Assembly: GCF_022440845.1 (NCBI RefSeq)
Contig: NZ_JAKNTO010000001.1
Span: forward strand, 1,426,001 to 1,490,000
Direction of reading: 5' to 3'
Source of the DNA: Ruminococcus sp. OA3
Lineage (GTDB): Bacteria; Bacillota; Clostridia; Lachnospirales; Lachnospiraceae
DNA length: 64,000 bases
The notes under the pieces were generated by a model. That model did not search any database and had not been told where the DNA came from. It saw only the letters and a list, made by a program, of their open reading frames with translations. Positions 26,301 to 34,463 of this stretch are shown here, piece after piece (within the stretch, counting starts at the first letter, position 1; the number at the start of each line of letters is the position of its first letter). A program made the position numbers and the translations under genes.

Positions 26301-26553
26301 CAGAACCAATAAAATCGAACAGCCGTCACCGAACCTGATGGACCTGATCCTCGGGCATAAGATCGATCTTGTCATTGATACACCCACTCAGGGGGTGGAA
26401 AAAGCAAAAGATGGATTCATCATCCGAAGGAATGCCATCGAAACCGGGGTGAATGTCCTGACTTCACTGGATACAGCGACAGCACTCGTCACAAGCCTGG
26501 AAAATACAGATAAGAACAGGCTGACCCTGATCGATATCGCAACCATCGAATAG
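23353..26553 (+). CDS. carB: Carbamoyl phosphate synthase large chain
   Basis: A 1,066-residue enzyme of full family length. Two homologous ATP-grasp halves are visible: [20 protein letters not shown] at the N-terminus and [20 protein letters not shown] at ~555. The grasp motifs are [17 protein letters not shown] and [17 protein letters not shown], with metal-site segments [20 protein letters not shown] and [20 protein letters not shown]. The C-terminal MGS-like allosteric domain (~930-1066) holds DTPTQG, where pyrimidine nucleotides and ornithine act in relatives. It makes carbamoyl phosphate from bicarbonate, ammonia and two ATP with CarA. It is translationally coupled to carA by the 1-bp stop/start overlap. 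Confidence 0.97.
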   Translation: [1066 protein letters not shown]

Positions 26554-26599
26554 AATAATAGTCGAAGCCGGATACACATACAATTGATAAAAGGCAAAA

Positions 26600-27523
26600 A
26601 TGCAGATTGGAGTAGTTGTGAGTTTTATAGAATTGTTAAAAGTTATCTTCCTCGGAATTGTGGAAGGGATTACGGAATGGCTGCCTGTGAGCAGCACGGG
26701 TCATATGATACTGGTAGACGAATTTCTCAGCCTGAAAGTCAGCGATGAATTCCTGCAGATGTTTTTGGTCGTTATCCAGCTGGGGGCGATCCTGGCGGTT
26801 GTGCTGATCTACTGGAACAAGCTGTGGCCGTTTCACAGAAAGCCCGCGGATGTGTCGGAGAGTTTCTGGCAGAACCACAGCGAGAACAGGCTGGTCGGCG
26901 GACTTCAGCAGTTTGCTGATAACCACGTGTCGATGAATAAGATCATTATGTGGCTGAAGATTGCGGTATCCTGTCTGCCGGCAATGATCATTGCAATTCC
27001 ATTTAATGATTTCATTGAAAAGAAACTGAACAATTATGTTGTGGTAGCCATCATGTTAATTGTTTATGGTATACTGTTTATCATAATCGAGAATTATAAC
27101 AAGCGGCGCAGGCCTAAAATGCGTAAAATCAGCGAGATTACCTGGACCACAGCGCTGCTGATCGGGGTTTTCCAGGTACTTTCCATCGTTCCGGGTACTT
27201 CACGTTCCGGAGCGACGATTATCGGCGGAATACTGCTGGGGACTTCCAGAAAACTGGCGGCTGAGTATACATTTTTCCTTGCGGTTCCGGTAATGTTCGG
27301 GGCGAGCCTGCTGAAGATCGTGAAGTTTGGCTTCAGTTTTACAGGCCCGGAGATCATTTACCTGCTTGTCGGGATGCTTGTCGCTTTTGTGGTTTCGATT
27401 TTCTGCATTAAGTTCCTGATGAGCTATATCAGGAAGCATGATTTTAAAGTATTTGGATGGTACCGTATTGTACTTGGTATTTTGATTTTGGGATACTTTG
27501 CAGGCAAAACGTTGTTTGCATAA
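26600..27523 (+). CDS. uppP: Undecaprenyl-diphosphatase UppP (BacA)
   Basis: A 307-residue polytopic membrane protein (about eight segments). Family motifs are clear: [20 protein letters not shown] near the N-terminus (the (E/Q)xxxE plus PGxSRSxxT type active site) and [19 protein letters not shown] near residue 195. It dephosphorylates undecaprenyl diphosphate to recycle the lipid carrier for peptidoglycan synthesis and gives some bacitracin tolerance. The ATG at 26600 gives a 6-residue extension; a GTG at 26618, with GGAG five bases upstream, gives the more usual start SFIELLK. It lies 46 bp downstream of carB on the same strand. Confidence 0.92.
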   Translation: MQIGVVVSFIELLKVIFLGIVEGITEWLPVSSTGHMILVDEFLSLKVSDEFLQMFLVVIQLGAILAVVLIYWNKLWPFHRKPADVSESFWQNHSENRLVGGLQQFADNHVSMNKIIMWLKIAVSCLPAMIIAIPFNDFIEKKLNNYVVVAIMLIVYGILFIIIENYNKRRRPKMRKISEITWTTALLIGVFQVLSIVPGTSRSGATIIGGILLGTSRKLAAEYTFFLAVPVMFGASLLKIVKFGFSFTGPEIIYLLVGMLVAFVVSIFCIKFLMSYIRKHDFKVFGWYRIVLGILILGYFAGKTLFA

Positions 27524-27541
27524 TTTATGGGAGGTTTTTAA

Positions 27542-28471
27542 ATGGGTAAGAAAAATATCGTGGTGGCTCTCGGGCACAGGGCCCTTGGCGCCACGCTTCC
27601 TGAGCAGAAGGAAGCGACAAGAAGAACGGCGGAAGTCATTGCTGATCTGGTGGAAGCAGGGGCTGATATCGTGATATCCCACAGCAATGCGCCGCAGGTC
27701 GGGATGATCCATACGGCGATGAATGAATTTGGAAAGTCACATCCGAATTATACACATGCACCGATGTCTGTGTGTTCTGCGATGAGCCAGGGATATATCG
27801 GCTATGATCTGCAGAATTCCATTCGTGAGGAGCTTTTAAACCGCGGGATTTACAAGCCTGTATGTACTGTTCTGACACAGGTGACGGTGGATCCCTACGA
27901 TGATGCATTTCATAAGCCGGTGAAAGTCATAGGGCGTTATATGACGGAAGAAGAGGCTGAGAACGAAGAAGAAAAAGGGAATTATGTGGTGAAGGAGGAA
28001 CAGGGATACCGCCGTATCGTTGCGGCCCCGAGACCCCAGGAGGTTATTGAGATCGATTCAATCAAAGCTCTTCTTGCGGCAGGACAGATCGTGATCGCAG
28101 CAGGCGGTGGCGGTATTCCGGTGCTGCAGCAGGGAACACAGCTTCGCGGTGCCAGTGCGGTGATCGAAAAGGATTATGCCAGCGGAAAGATGGCGGATGC
28201 CCTGGACGCGGACGAACTGTTGATTTTAACAAGTGTCGAGAAGGTTTCACTCAGGTTTAACACAGAACACGAAGAACTTCTGGGGGAAATTTCTGTTGCG
28301 GAAGCAAAAGAATATATGGGGCAGGAACAGTTTGAACCGAACACCATGCTTCCAAAAGTAGAAGCGTCGGTAGAATTTGTGGAGAAAAAGAACGGCAGAA
28401 GGGCTGTCATCACTTCCATTGACAGAGCAAGGGAGGGTTACCTCGGCAAAACGGGGACAATCATCCGCTGA
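27542..28471 (+). CDS. arcC: Carbamate kinase
   Basis: A 309-residue amino-acid-kinase-fold enzyme. It starts with KNIVVALGHRALG; the family usually has ALGGNAL, so the glycine/asparagine pair is replaced here. It has VISHSNAPQVGMI, the central AAGGGGIPVL, and KVEASVEFVEKKNGRRAVITS at the C-terminal side, the conserved KxxA-type end. It interconverts carbamoyl phosphate plus ADP with carbamate plus ATP, usually to earn ATP from arginine, agmatine, creatinine or purine breakdown. No deiminase or catabolic transcarbamylase lies in the window; it is placed right behind carAB-uppP. GGGAGG precedes the ATG and a strong terminator follows. Confidence 0.85.
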   Translation: MGKKNIVVALGHRALGATLPEQKEATRRTAEVIADLVEAGADIVISHSNAPQVGMIHTAMNEFGKSHPNYTHAPMSVCSAMSQGYIGYDLQNSIREELLNRGIYKPVCTVLTQVTVDPYDDAFHKPVKVIGRYMTEEEAENEEEKGNYVVKEEQGYRRIVAAPRPQEVIEIDSIKALLAAGQIVIAAGGGGIPVLQQGTQLRGASAVIEKDYASGKMADALDADELLILTSVEKVSLRFNTEHEELLGEISVAEAKEYMGQEQFEPNTMLPKVEASVEFVEKKNGRRAVITSIDRAREGYLGKTGTIIR

Positions 28472-28487
28472 CAGATCACACGCTAAG

Positions 28488-28523
28488 TCCATGGATTCCT
28501 CATGTGGGAATCCGTGGATTTTT
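28488..28523 (+). terminator. Intrinsic terminator after carbamate kinase
   Basis: TCCATGGATTCC (28488-28499) pairs with GGAATCCGTGGA (28507-28518), with one mismatch/GT pair, around a 7-base loop. Five Ts follow. Confidence 0.8.
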
Positions 28524-28544
28524 CAATAGAAAGGGATTCATGAT

Positions 28545-29162
28545 ATGAATATTTTATTTATCAACAGCTGTATGAGAGAGGAGCAGTCCAGGACCCTGAA
28601 GATTGCACAGGCATTTCTGGATGGATTAAAATCCGGCAGTCCCGGGACTGTTATCACAGAGAAAAATTTAATGGACCTGAAACCGCCGTATTTGACGAGA
28701 GAAAGTCTTAAGGAGAGAAATGAACTTATTGAGAAAAAAGATTATTCCCATCCGATGTTCGACCTGGCACATGAATTTGCAAAGGCAGATGCCATCGTGA
28801 TCGCTGCCCCGATGTGGGAGTTCAGTTTTCCCGCGGTACTGCGTTCTTATATTGAGAACATCTCAGTGGCAGGCATCACATTTCGGTATACAGACCATGG
28901 AAGCGAAGGACTGTGTAAGGCTGACAAGCTTTTATTCATCACGAGCAGAGGAGCTGATTTTGCAGAGAGCCCCATGAAAGAGTGTGAGATGGGGGAGCGT
29001 TATCTGCAGGCGGTGTGTGGAATGTATGGGATCGGTGAGATGACATGCCTGGCTGCGGACGGACTGGATGAATATTATATGAAAACGGATGTGATCGTTG
29101 CGGATGCCGTAAAACGGGCGAAAGAGCTGGCGTCAGGCTGGAAGACAGCTGAGAACAGTTGA
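28545..29162 (+). CDS. Flavodoxin-fold NAD(P)H oxidoreductase (azoreductase-like)
   Basis: A 205-residue FMN-dependent quinone/azo reductase of the flavodoxin-like fold. It starts MNILFINSCMREEQSRTLKI (the phosphate-binding loop for FMN). APMWEFSFPAVLRSYIENIS (residues ~84-103) is the conserved flavin-binding loop of AzoR/YwqN relatives, and ITFRYTDHGSEG follows. It is a cytoplasmic enzyme reducing quinones, azo or nitro compounds with NAD(P)H; the physiological acceptor is unknown. It is a stand-alone gene between the carbamate kinase terminator and a degraded mobile-element region that begins directly after its stop codon. Confidence 0.75.
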   Translation: MNILFINSCMREEQSRTLKIAQAFLDGLKSGSPGTVITEKNLMDLKPPYLTRESLKERNELIEKKDYSHPMFDLAHEFAKADAIVIAAPMWEFSFPAVLRSYIENISVAGITFRYTDHGSEGLCKADKLLFITSRGADFAESPMKECEMGERYLQAVCGMYGIGEMTCLAADGLDEYYMKTDVIVADAVKRAKELASGWKTAENS

Positions 29163-29196
29163 TACTATGGTGGAATCCCCCAAGCTGTAAGGTTAA

Positions 29197-29346
29197 GCCT
29201 TTGTTCAGTTCATCGGCATGCATAACAGCAGAGATGATATTGTCAACGCCCATTTCCCTTTCGGCAAAGTGAAATGCGTTCTCAAAGAATTTACGGGCAT
29301 ATTCAGCCACACGGACAATGGAACGGTCTTGTTTTTGCTTCATTGC
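29197..29346 (-). pseudogene. Fragment of plasmid mobilisation/recombination (MobV/Pre-like) gene
   Basis: A minus-strand frame encodes a ~50-residue piece, VAEYARKFFENAFHFAERE then MGVDNIISAVMHADE. It resembles the conserved region of Mob/Pre relaxases around the HxDE motif, with the rest of the protein missing. AAAGGAG lies before the ATG at 29346. The match breaks near the azoreductase-like stop codon, which suggests a deletion joined the island to the chromosome here. The family assignment is from memory of the motif pattern only. Confidence 0.4.
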
Positions 29347-29456
29347 GCTCTCCTTTCTTTGCAAATTTCGTTCTCCAATACAGATTTTCAATCTGTATTA
29401 CCCACTAAGACACTTTCAGCCTTACGGCTGCAAAGATGTCAGTGGGCTCTGTGAGG

Positions 29457-29764
29457 CTAAGACCGCCGTGATTTATTTATCTGAGACAGATTGTTTTGCT
29501 TATTTGCATTATTGCTTGCCGCTTTCCGACGCTCATCTGAATACGGCTCAGTCAGGCGAAAGCAAAATCGCCCTTTTACCATCTCAAAAGACAACCCGCC
29601 GTCCGCAGTATCATCCGTCTGCCTGCACAATTCAGGATATTTCACAGAGTATGCCGACAGCCTTTTCTTGAGGTCGTTGTTATAGGTGGTGATATACACG
29701 ATATTACTTGCTTCATCAAAAAATATCTCCGTTGTTTTTTGTTTTTAGTAAATCCTGTTTTCAT
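29457..29764 (-). pseudogene. Frameshifted small mobile-element-associated protein
   Basis: The open part (29699-29457) gives VYITTYNNDLKKRLSAYS and, later, FRLTEPYSDERRKAASNNA. I recognise this sequence type as a small protein common in clostridial mobile elements, with no known function. The same frame extends upstream as EIFFDEASNI but meets a stop. A second frame starting at ATG 29764 reads MKTGFTKNKKQR. Joining the two needs one base shift in the A-rich stretch near 29727-29745 (total length 308 is not a multiple of three). It is therefore probably a broken gene. Confidence 0.45.
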
Positions 29765-30256
29765 TTTCTCAAATCCTTTCCGGCTGAAGTCTTTTGCTTC
29801 CCCTCCTCACTAATAGGAGAAGACAAAGGGGGGAAGCGGAACTGTTTTCGGAAATTCAGCCTAATTTTCAGAGATTTTTTAAGAGTGCTGATTTGGGCGT
29901 GTTTTTCTCTGCTCTAAAACCGAGAAAAACGCTGATTTTAAAGCAGAAGCATTTCAAACGATGAAGGAGTCCATAACCGCTGCTTCTGTTTAATAAAACA
30001 CCGACTTTTCCGGCTCTTGACCGCAGTACCGGGGAACAGTATCCATCATTGAATCTGCTTGCAAACGGCATCAGAATGATACTGCTTTTATTTCCGATAT
30101 TGCCTGTGGCATCATAATGCTGCCACTTAGTGCTTGCCGTTTTCTCCGAATACAGTTCCTGCCCGGGAATTTCACCCCAACGTTGCTGTGTTCGTATCTT
30201 CGCACAGTCATATCCCATTCGGACGGTAATTCAAAATAAAAGACAAGACAACTGCA

Positions 30257-30317
30257 GAACCGCACCCCAATCGTTATTTACAGTATACCATACTGCCTAA
30301 CAATTGGGGTGCAGTTC
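30257..30317. repeat. Long imperfect inverted repeat in degraded island
   Basis: GAACCGCACCCCAAT (30257-30271) is mirrored by ATTGGGGTGCAGTTC (30303-30317). Inner arms CAGTAT and ATACTG flank the centre ACC. The whole 61-bp unit is an interrupted palindrome. No U-run follows on either strand, so a terminator is unlikely. A transposon end, recombination site or operator is possible. Confidence 0.45.
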
Positions 30318-30391
30318 AAATGCGTATCTCTTGTATTTTTTCATTTATTCATATTTGTTTTAAAAGCATATGAAAATCATTTCTTGTCTAT

Positions 30392-31777
30392 CTATAGAGG
30401 CAAATCCTTTTTCTTAAACCATTGCAGCCCGACGATGTAGAGCACAACGCCGACTGCCACAAGCACCGCGAACTGGACGCCGTAAGTGCCGCCGCCTGTA
30501 ATCGCGCCGGGATCGAACAGGCTGTTCAGCGAAAGGTATTTGAACCCGGACAGGCTTTCGCTGGTCTGCGCCACAATCTGGAAGATGAAAAAGGCAACGG
30601 GGATGCCTGCCCCAAACATGAGGGAATACTTGGAAAGGTTGAATATGCAGGAGAACACAAAAGAAATGCTGCTGATTGCAAACAGGAAAAGGAAGGCTCC
30701 CACATTGAGGATTAAATAATCTTTTATAGAAAAGTCGACACCCGCATCCAATTGAAGCTCATCGTTAGCCAACTGCATATTGACCATCAATACAAATGTC
30801 GCTTCAGGGAGTCCCGATTCATTTACGGCCACTGCCATGGCCTGAGGACTTTTTTTAAGCAAGCCCATGTCTTCGCTGAGATCAGAGACCTCCATGTCCA
30901 ACATCTCGGCTGCCGCTGTCAAGCCGTACATCAGCTTGTTTTGCATCTCTTCCGTTTGTTTTGTGTCCGCCTGCTGCGCAAGCGTTGTTTCCAGTTGCGC
31001 GCGATATGCTTCTTCATCCATACCCGTCGCCTGTGCAGCCGCGTGCAGCGCTTCATCGTTTCCAAGAAGCAGCCCCGGATCACCGCTTACCGCAGCCGTG
31101 TCTGTTTCCAAAACATCGGCGGCCGCTTCATAGGCTTTGTCTGTCAACCTAAGACCGAGGTACGAAACATACACGTCTTCCTCGATTTCTCTTGTCTCCG
31201 CGCCTTCCCGAATGGCGTTCTCGTCGTTGAGAATCAGGTTCAGGTCGCCTTCCAGTTCTTCCGCGCTGATATTCATGGTCGTGGAAATCGCTTGCACGTC
31301 CGGCGTGTTCGTTTCACCGAATACGCCGCCGTGGACGGCCTGAACCATGGAAAGCCCTACAATGGTGACCGCCAAAATCATGGCCAGTATGGAGGTAACC
31401 AGGTATAATCCCTGTGTGGCCACAACCTTGCTCCGTTTGATGGGTGTTGACAGGGTATAGGCCATGGAGCCCTTGTCCACCTGGGACGCCACAAGGCTGT
31501 TGGCAGTTATAATGATGAAAATTAAGGGGAGGATGACCACAAGCATCCCATAAAAGCTAGACCCCAGCATCCCCAGCAGCGAGGTCATGTCGGCGGCGCG
31601 GTCACCTATCATGTCGCCCATGGGGGAGCTTCCCATCATGTCCATCATGCCCGACATGGCTTTGGGGTCGTATACCGAAATAATCACCGCGCTGATGGCA
31701 CACAGGATCACGGTAAAGACAAGCCACAGCTTGTAGTTAGATTTCAGCGTTTGCTTAAAAACTGTTTTACTAAACAT
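30392..31777 (-). CDS. ABC-2 type transporter permease with large insertion
   Basis: A 461-residue membrane protein. One membrane segment lies near residues 15-38 and two more around 75-130. A long polar, alanine- and glutamate-rich helical region without membrane segments spans ~145-335, and at least three further segments lie at ~345-458. The layout, with the first segment followed by a large loop, fits ABC-2 exporter permeases, and it is the last gene after two ABC ATPases. The insertion contains repeated helix-forming pieces such as ENAIREGAETREIEEDVYVS. TGTAGGAGG precedes the ATG. Substrate unknown; peptide, lipid or drug export would all fit. Confidence 0.75.
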   Translation of the reverse strand: MFSKTVFKQTLKSNYKLWLVFTVILCAISAVIISVYDPKAMSGMMDMMGSSPMGDMIGDRAADMTSLLGMLGSSFYGMLVVILPLIFIIITANSLVASQVDKGSMAYTLSTPIKRSKVVATQGLYLVTSILAMILAVTIVGLSMVQAVHGGVFGETNTPDVQAISTTMNISAEELEGDLNLILNDENAIREGAETREIEEDVYVSYLGLRLTDKAYEAAADVLETDTAAVSGDPGLLLGNDEALHAAAQATGMDEEAYRAQLETTLAQQADTKQTEEMQNKLMYGLTAAAEMLDMEVSDLSEDMGLLKKSPQAMAVAVNESGLPEATFVLMVNMQLANDELQLDAGVDFSIKDYLILNVGAFLFLFAISSISFVFSCIFNLSKYSLMFGAGIPVAFFIFQIVAQTSESLSGFKYLSLNSLFDPGAITGGGTYGVQFAVLVAVGVVLYIVGLQWFKKKDLPL

Positions 31778-31789
31778 ATTGTTTTCCTC

Positions 31790-32671
31790 CTACATCAGGC
31801 TCTTAAAGTAATCTTCAAGAGTGAATTTAATTTCCGATATGAATTTGACAGAATAATCCTTGAGAACATTTGTAAAAGCATTGATCTGTGTATCGTTCAC
31901 CTTTACCAGCACCTGATTTTGCGTATCCCGCTTTTCATTAAGTTCAAAACGTTCCGATAAAAAGCGCTCATAATCGCGCCCCGAATAAAACTCTACTTTA
32001 TATATCTTATCTTGACTGTGCCGAATCTCCATGGTGGATTTTACGTCGATGATTTTGCCGTCCTTAATCAGCGCCACCTTGTCGCAGGTATCTTCAAGCT
32101 CCTCGTACATGTGGGAGGATATAAAGATCGTTTTCCCTTTTTTCTTTTGTTCATTTAAAATATCGACAAACTCCGCGCGCATTAATGGGTCCAGCCCCGT
32201 AGTCGGTTCATCGAGAATAAGAATTTCCGGATCAGCCATGAATGCGGAGACAATTGCTGTTTTTTGTTTCATTCCCTTTGACATTCGTTTTAAATTTGCT
32301 GCCTCGTCGAGCTGTAATTTTTGAATGATGTTTTTTGCATAGGACAGATCGGAAAGGCCTAATAATTCCGCTTGGCGTTTTAAAAACTCCGTACCGGTCG
32401 GCGCGTCCGGGAAAGCAATTTCGCCGGGGATATATCCGACCCGCTTTTTGATTTCAGCGGACTGTTCCCAGCAATTCAAACCTTCGATGCAGGCATACCC
32501 TTTTTCCGGTTTTAAAAAACCCATCAGATGGCGTATGGTCGTGGATTTTCCCGCACCGTTGGTACCGACAAAGCCAAAAACCTCGCCTTGTTCAATGGAA
32601 AGGTCAAGATCAAAAATTCCCCGGCCGTTGCCATAATCTTTCGTCAGGCTTTTTATTTCAATGAGCGGCAT
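31790..32671 (-). CDS. ABC transporter ATP-binding protein (export type) 2
   Basis: A 293-residue ATPase. Walker A is GTNGAGKSTTIRHLMGF, the signature is reduced to RMSKGMKQKTAIVSAFMADP (SKGMKQK in place of LSGGQ, as is common in this exporter class), Walker B is ILILDEPTTGLDP and the switch His is in FISSHMYEELED. The C-terminal ~80 residues form an extra domain. I start at ATG 32671, seven bases after AAGGAGG; its first codons overlap the end of the upstream ATPase gene by 14 bp. It pairs with the paralogue at 32658-33599, probably as a heterodimer that drives the permease at 30392. Confidence 0.85.
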   Translation of the reverse strand: MPLIEIKSLTKDYGNGRGIFDLDLSIEQGEVFGFVGTNGAGKSTTIRHLMGFLKPEKGYACIEGLNCWEQSAEIKKRVGYIPGEIAFPDAPTGTEFLKRQAELLGLSDLSYAKNIIQKLQLDEAANLKRMSKGMKQKTAIVSAFMADPEILILDEPTTGLDPLMRAEFVDILNEQKKKGKTIFISSHMYEELEDTCDKVALIKDGKIIDVKSTMEIRHSQDKIYKVEFYSGRDYERFLSERFELNEKRDTQNQVLVKVNDTQINAFTNVLKDYSVKFISEIKFTLEDYFKSLM

Positions 32672-33599
32672 AATTTTGCCCTCCTTCCTGCTGTGGGTTG
32701 CGGTCGTAAAAGGCCATAAAATAGTCTTCAAGGGTGAATTTGATTTCCGACATAAATTTTAATTGATATTCGGATATGGTGCCAAAATAATGGTTGATGT
32801 CCTGATCGTTTACCTGAATTTTCGCCTGGTTTCGGTGCCGTTTTACGGAGACCACCTCCAGCTTTCCGGGGTACTCCACCTCCTGGCGGAACCGCTCGAA
32901 TTCGTCCTTTGTAAGGAATTCCAGCTTAAAGGTTTTGCTTTCGCTGTGCCGCAAATCGTCCGCCACCACGGTGGAAACAATTTTTCCGTCCTTAATAATG
33001 GCAATCCGGTCGCAGGTGGCGTCCACCTCCGAAAAAATATGACTGGAAAGCAATATGGTTTTGCCCCGCGCCTTTTCCTCCCGGATAAAGTCGATAAAAA
33101 CCTCCTGCATCACAGGGTCAAGTCCTGAGGTTGGTTCGTCCAGAACAAGGATATCCGGGTCATGCATAAAAGCTGTTACAATGGCAAGTTTTCTTTTCAT
33201 GCCAAGAGACATACGCTTTAATCCCCCGGAGGGGTCTAACTTGAATTTTCCGATTAGGTAATCGGTGTGCGTACTATCTGTAATACACCGCAATTCTGCC
33301 ATCATTTTGATGAACTGTGTGCCCGTAAGCGACTCCGGCAGGGCAATCTCTCCTGGCAGATACCCCAATTCTTTTTGATTGATGTAATAATTGCTCCAGC
33401 TGTCTCTTTGGTTCACATAGGTGTATCCTTGCTGCGGGCGTGAAAAGCCCATAATGTGACGGATGGTAGTTGTTTTTCCCGCGCCGTTTGGCCCAAGAAA
33501 TCCAAAGACCTCTCCCTTTTCAACGTCAAAAGAAACGTCAAATACCCCTCGGCCATGACCATAATCTTTTGTCAAGTTTTTAATTTCCATCACCGGCAT
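32658..33599 (-). CDS. ABC transporter ATP-binding protein (export type) 1
   Basis: A 313-residue paralogue of the preceding ATPase. Walker A is GPNGAGKTTTIRHIMGF, the signature region RMSLGMKRKLAIVTAFMHDP, Walker B ILVLDEPTSGLDP and the switch His in LLSSHIFSEVDA. The C-terminus ends in the same MSEIKFTLEDYF motif as its partner. The start is ATG 33599 with AAGGAGG seven to thirteen bases upstream; the longer frame would extend into the operator. It is the first gene of the exporter operon and lies divergent to the TetR gene. Confidence 0.85.
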   Translation of the reverse strand: MPVMEIKNLTKDYGHGRGVFDVSFDVEKGEVFGFLGPNGAGKTTTIRHIMGFSRPQQGYTYVNQRDSWSNYYINQKELGYLPGEIALPESLTGTQFIKMMAELRCITDSTHTDYLIGKFKLDPSGGLKRMSLGMKRKLAIVTAFMHDPDILVLDEPTSGLDPVMQEVFIDFIREEKARGKTILLSSHIFSEVDATCDRIAIIKDGKIVSTVVADDLRHSESKTFKLEFLTKDEFERFRQEVEYPGKLEVVSVKRHRNQAKIQVNDQDINHYFGTISEYQLKFMSEIKFTLEDYFMAFYDRNPQQEGGQNYAAH

Positions 33600-33632
33600 A
33601 CTGGTTTCCTCCTTACGAAAATTTGTACTTGA

Positions 33633-33657
33633 ATCATACAACAACGTGTTGTATGAT
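33633..33657. promoter_or_regulatory. Perfect palindromic operator between TetR gene and ABC operon
   Basis: ATCATACAACA (33633-33643), a 3-base spacer ACG and TGTTGTATGAT (33647-33657) form a perfect 11-bp inverted repeat. It lies 33 bp upstream of the first ATPase gene and 76 bp upstream of the divergent TetR gene. Size and symmetry fit a TetR-dimer operator controlling both directions. This is inference, though the symmetry is unambiguous. Confidence 0.65.
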
Positions 33658-33733
33658 GAAAATATAGCTTATATTCGAATAGGAAACAACCATCAATATT
33701 TTATAATCTGTTGGATGACCAAGGGAGGATAAC

Positions 33734-34318
33734 ATGAATAAGCAGCCGGATGTGACAGAAAAAACAAGGTCAACGTTTATCAATGTGTTTTGCAGTCTCT
33801 ATCAACAAAAACCGATTGAAAAAATCTCCATACAGGAGATAACGAAAATGGCAGGATACAACCGCAGCACTTTTTACCAATATTTTACAGATATCTATGA
33901 TTTGCTGGAGTATATCGAAAACGATGTGTTGGAATATATGCGGAACAGTGAGCCGAAAAATTTAAACGACAGCCAATTAAACCACATGTTTATACAAAAC
34001 ATCGCCAGCTTATATGAAAAAAAGGGCGCTTATCTAAGCGCCCTTTTGGGGGATTACGGAAGTGTTCGCTTTGGTGAAAAGCTTAAAAACGAGATGGTCA
34101 AAAAGATGAAGAACATAAACTTAATTCTGAATGAGGATCTATACATGCCTTACGTTGTGGAATGCAGCTTATCGATGATCGTTGCAGCCTTTCGCCACTG
34201 GCAGCGCAGCGGCAAAAACATAACTTCAGATGATTTAGCCAGGTTTATAAGCAGTGTTCTTTCGGAAGGCACAATCACCTATGCAAAACGCTATTTGCAG
34301 GAACTAAATAAGCAATAA
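33734..34318 (+). CDS. TetR/AcrR family transcriptional regulator
   Basis: A 194-residue protein with an N-terminal helix-turn-helix: ISIQEITKMAGYNRSTFYQYF at residues ~30-51 is the canonical TetR recognition-helix segment. A helical ligand-binding/dimerisation domain follows. GGGAGG precedes the ATG. It is divergent from the ABC exporter operon, with a perfect palindrome in between, so it most likely represses that operon and itself and responds to a substrate of the exporter. A terminator hairpin lies about 110 bp downstream. Confidence 0.85.
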   Translation: MNKQPDVTEKTRSTFINVFCSLYQQKPIEKISIQEITKMAGYNRSTFYQYFTDIYDLLEYIENDVLEYMRNSEPKNLNDSQLNHMFIQNIASLYEKKGAYLSALLGDYGSVRFGEKLKNEMVKKMKNINLILNEDLYMPYVVECSLSMIVAAFRHWQRSGKNITSDDLARFISSVLSEGTITYAKRYLQELNKQ

Positions 34319-34429
34319 CAGTCAAGAACAGGCTGCTTTCAAATGATTTTGCATCGGACATCAGATTGCTGATTCATCCGGATCATCTGCGGTCAGAAGC
34401 CACTGCAATCAGAGAAAAACATAAAAAAA

Positions 34430-34463
34430 GAAGTCAATCGCTTTAACAGCAATCGACTTCTTT
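34430..34463. terminator. Terminator hairpin after TetR gene
   Basis: GAAGTCAATCGCT (34430-34442) pairs with AGCAATCGACTTC (34448-34460), with two mismatches, and is followed by TTT. The A-run before it makes it usable in both directions. The preceding 34319-34429 has no recognisable gene. Confidence 0.55.

Noticed and set aside
29868-30265. Two overlapping minus-strand frames (up to 116 codons) in the degraded island
   Set aside because: No ribosome binding site, no recognised motif and overlapping alternative frames; more likely remnants than a gene.
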